64,000 nt of DNA from a bacterium. Lineage in GTDB: Bacteria; BMS3Abin14. Below, piece after piece: positions 62,546 through 64,000 of this stretch. The stretch's first letter is position 1; every line of letters begins with the position of its first letter. Below the pieces are notes generated by a model, which saw only the letters and a list, made by a program, of their open reading frames with translations, ran no database searches and was not told the DNA's origin. A program made the translations under genes and the position numbers. The DNA lies in assembly GCA_029210965.1 (NCBI GenBank), contig JARGFZ010000004.1, positions 1 through 64,000 of the forward strand. The letters are read 5' to 3'.

Positions 62546-64000
62546 TCACAGATAGAAGAAATAAAACATGGGGACGACGACCGCCAGAAAAATCAGCGTC
62601 ATACCCCCTCCCGCTTTTAAATAGTCGGCATTCCGGTACCCTCCCGGCGTCTTAAGCATGGCGTTGACCTGGTGTGTGGGTAAAATAAAGGAATTGGCGG
62701 CGCACACCGCCACCAGCAGCACCAGGGGCCGGGGATCAATCCCGGCGATCCGTGCCATGCTGATCACAAGAGGCGCCAGGATAACGGTGGATGCTACATT
62801 GGACATGAAGAGGGAAAAAACCGTGGACATGCCCGCAACGGCGAAAAGCAGAAGCAGGGGATGTCCTCCGTAAACGGCTCCCATGATCCCATCGGCCAGG
62901 AACGCGGCGGTGCCCGTTTTCTGCATGGCGATACCCATGGGAATGAGGCCGGCGAGGAAAAATACCACTTTCCAGTCGATGACCTGGTAAGCATCTTCCA
63001 TACGCAGCACCCGGGTCAATACCATAACAATGGCTCCGGAAAGGAATGCCGTGGAAATGGGAAACCCGGCAAGGGCCAGGCCGATGGCCAGGACAAAACA
63101 GATCGTCGCGACCCACGCCTTGGACTGGTCACGTTTGTCGGCCGAAACCGGGGTTGCCAGCACAAAATCCTTGTCTGTTTTCAGTTCAATGATGTTGTCC
63201 CACAGCCCGTGCACGATGAATGTATCACCTGGGGTTATGGGCATGTCCGAAAAGTCACCCCGGATATTTTCTCCCTGATGAAACAGGACCACAGGTTCAA
63301 CGGCGTAGCGTTTGCGCAGTCCAAACTTCCGAATGGTTTCGCCCACCAGGCTCGAACGCGGCGGGATGATGACCTCCGCAAAACCGGCGCTGTCAGGATC
63401 GTTCAGTTTTTCAAATTTCCCCAGCGGTTCCATATAAGACAGCCCGAAATCCGCTGCGAATTGCCGAACGTTACCTTCCTCCCCCAGCAAGGCAAGTTCA
63501 TGATGAACCTCGAACCTTGTTTGCCGCCAGGGCGCATACTCCACCGTTTTTCCCTTGGAAATACCCAGTATATTGAGATGATATCGATCCCAGATACCCG
63601 TTTCTTCGGGTGTCTTGCCGACCATCGTGCTCCCCTCGGGGATTTTGTAATGCCAGGTGGAAAAAGGCAGGTTCCAGGCTTCGATCAGTCCCTTTTGTGC
63701 GGATATGCGGTCATCTGTTGATGGTGAATCAGGCAGGACATATTTACCGATAAAGAGAAAGAACGCAATGCCGGCAGCCAGCAGGACCAGGCCTACCGGA
63801 GTAACGGCGAAAAGGCCATAGGGCTCAAGACCGGCATTGCCCAGAAAATCGTTGATCAGGATGAGGGGGCCCGAGCCAACCATGGTCAGGGTGCCCCCCA
63901 GGATAGCGGCAAACCCGATGGGCATGATCAATTTTGACGCTGGTATTTTCTCCCTGCGCGAAATGCTCAACACTGCCGGCAGAAAGAGTGCCGCCGCACC
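62546..64000 (-). CDS. SLC13/DASS-type transporter with RCK_C domains (5' partial)
   Basis: The visible 484 residues are a membrane transporter that extends beyond the window end. Helices with GGTLTMVGSGPLILINDFLG-type turns flank a cytoplasmic insert of two TrkA_C (RCK_C) domains: AEVIIPPRSSLVGETIRKFG and ITPGDTFIVHGL. Later helices have MSNVASTVILAPLVISMA and NSFILPTHQVNAML, which carry the SLC13 sodium/substrate signature (T-Q-x-N; TSTVILAP). Members with RCK_C inserts move sulfate or other anions; the two YedE genes downstream support a sulfur substrate. The start codon lies outside the window. Confidence 0.88.
   Translation of the reverse strand, partial: GAAALFLPAVLSISRREKIPASKLIMPIGFAAILGGTLTMVGSGPLILINDFLGNAGLEPYGLFAVTPVGLVLLAAGIAFFLFIGKYVLPDSPSTDDRISAQKGLIEAWNLPFSTWHYKIPEGSTMVGKTPEETGIWDRYHLNILGISKGKTVEYAPWRQTRFEVHHELALLGEEGNVRQFAADFGLSYMEPLGKFEKLNDPDSAGFAEVIIPPRSSLVGETIRKFGLRKRYAVEPVVLFHQGENIRGDFSDMPITPGDTFIVHGLWDNIIELKTDKDFVLATPVSADKRDQSKAWVATICFVLAIGLALAGFPISTAFLSGAIVMVLTRVLRMEDAYQVIDWKVVFFLAGLIPMGIAMQKTGTAAFLADGIMGAVYGGHPLLLLFAVAGMSTVFSLFMSNVASTVILAPLVISMARIAGIDPRPLVLLVAVCAANSFILPTHQVNAMLKTPGGYRNADYLKAGGGMTLIFLAVVVPMFYFFYL

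Overview
This 64 kb window (GC roughly 55-58%) looks like the chromosome of a Gram-negative, probably anaerobic bacterium. Desulfobacterota (former Deltaproteobacteria) is my best guess. The guess rests on the tig-clpP-clpX-lon order, an aldehyde:ferredoxin oxidoreductase with its own polyferredoxin, a NapH-like iron-sulfur membrane protein, YedE sulfur transporters, lipoproteins, and intergenic DNA full of short phrase-like tandem repeats. No 16S gene or other marker is present, so the taxonomy is inference. I see no intact phage, insertion sequence or CRISPR array.

Layout. 0-9 kb, minus strand: YcxB-like protein, YggS, a lipoprotein, tRNA-Asp and tRNA-Val, then lon, clpX, clpP and tig (transcribed tig to lon), and tRNA-Leu. 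9-24 kb: transporters (DMT, AzlCD, LysE), a PAP2 / CPBP / epimerase operon, an ankyrin protein, a secreted CHRD protein, a FadR-type regulator, lipoproteins, and a decayed glycerophosphodiesterase. 24-31 kb: an acyltransferase gene split by an amber codon, MltA, a NapH-like protein, a YkgJ-like protein, and a Pit transporter with its DUF47 partner. 31-38 kb: an iron/phosphonate-type ABC importer operon and a glycerol-1-phosphate dehydrogenase family gene that share a palindromic operator-like motif. 38-43 kb: pyruvate kinase, AOR with polyferredoxin, a tiny peptide-coding transcription unit, and an SDR. 43-55 kb is an accessory, decaying zone: remnants of a helicase, qorB, metK, a RelE-type toxin and a metallophosphoesterase sit among intact katG, an aldo/keto reductase, an AraC regulator, a cold-shock protein and at least three families of palindromic repeats. 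55-64 kb: a ZntB-like transporter, an MscS-ATPase-MscS operon, and a sulfur cluster (two YedE proteins, a persulfide-dioxygenase stub, and an SLC13 transporter cut by the window end).

The most unusual items are: (1) a ~150 bp intergenic repeat family in five copies that can fold as a closed multi-hairpin (cloverleaf) structure, two copies lying in successive gaps of one ABC operon; (2) an operon in which a large P-loop ATPase sits between two different MscS channels; (3) an independent promoter / 17-codon peptide / terminator unit beside the AOR locus; (4) a shared operator linking the ABC importer and the G1P-dehydrogenase family gene; (5) several genes broken by single stop codons or small insertions. 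Some breaks could be assembly or sequencing errors, especially those at homopolymers. Others (internal deletion in metK, 61 bp insertion in qorB) look like real decay.
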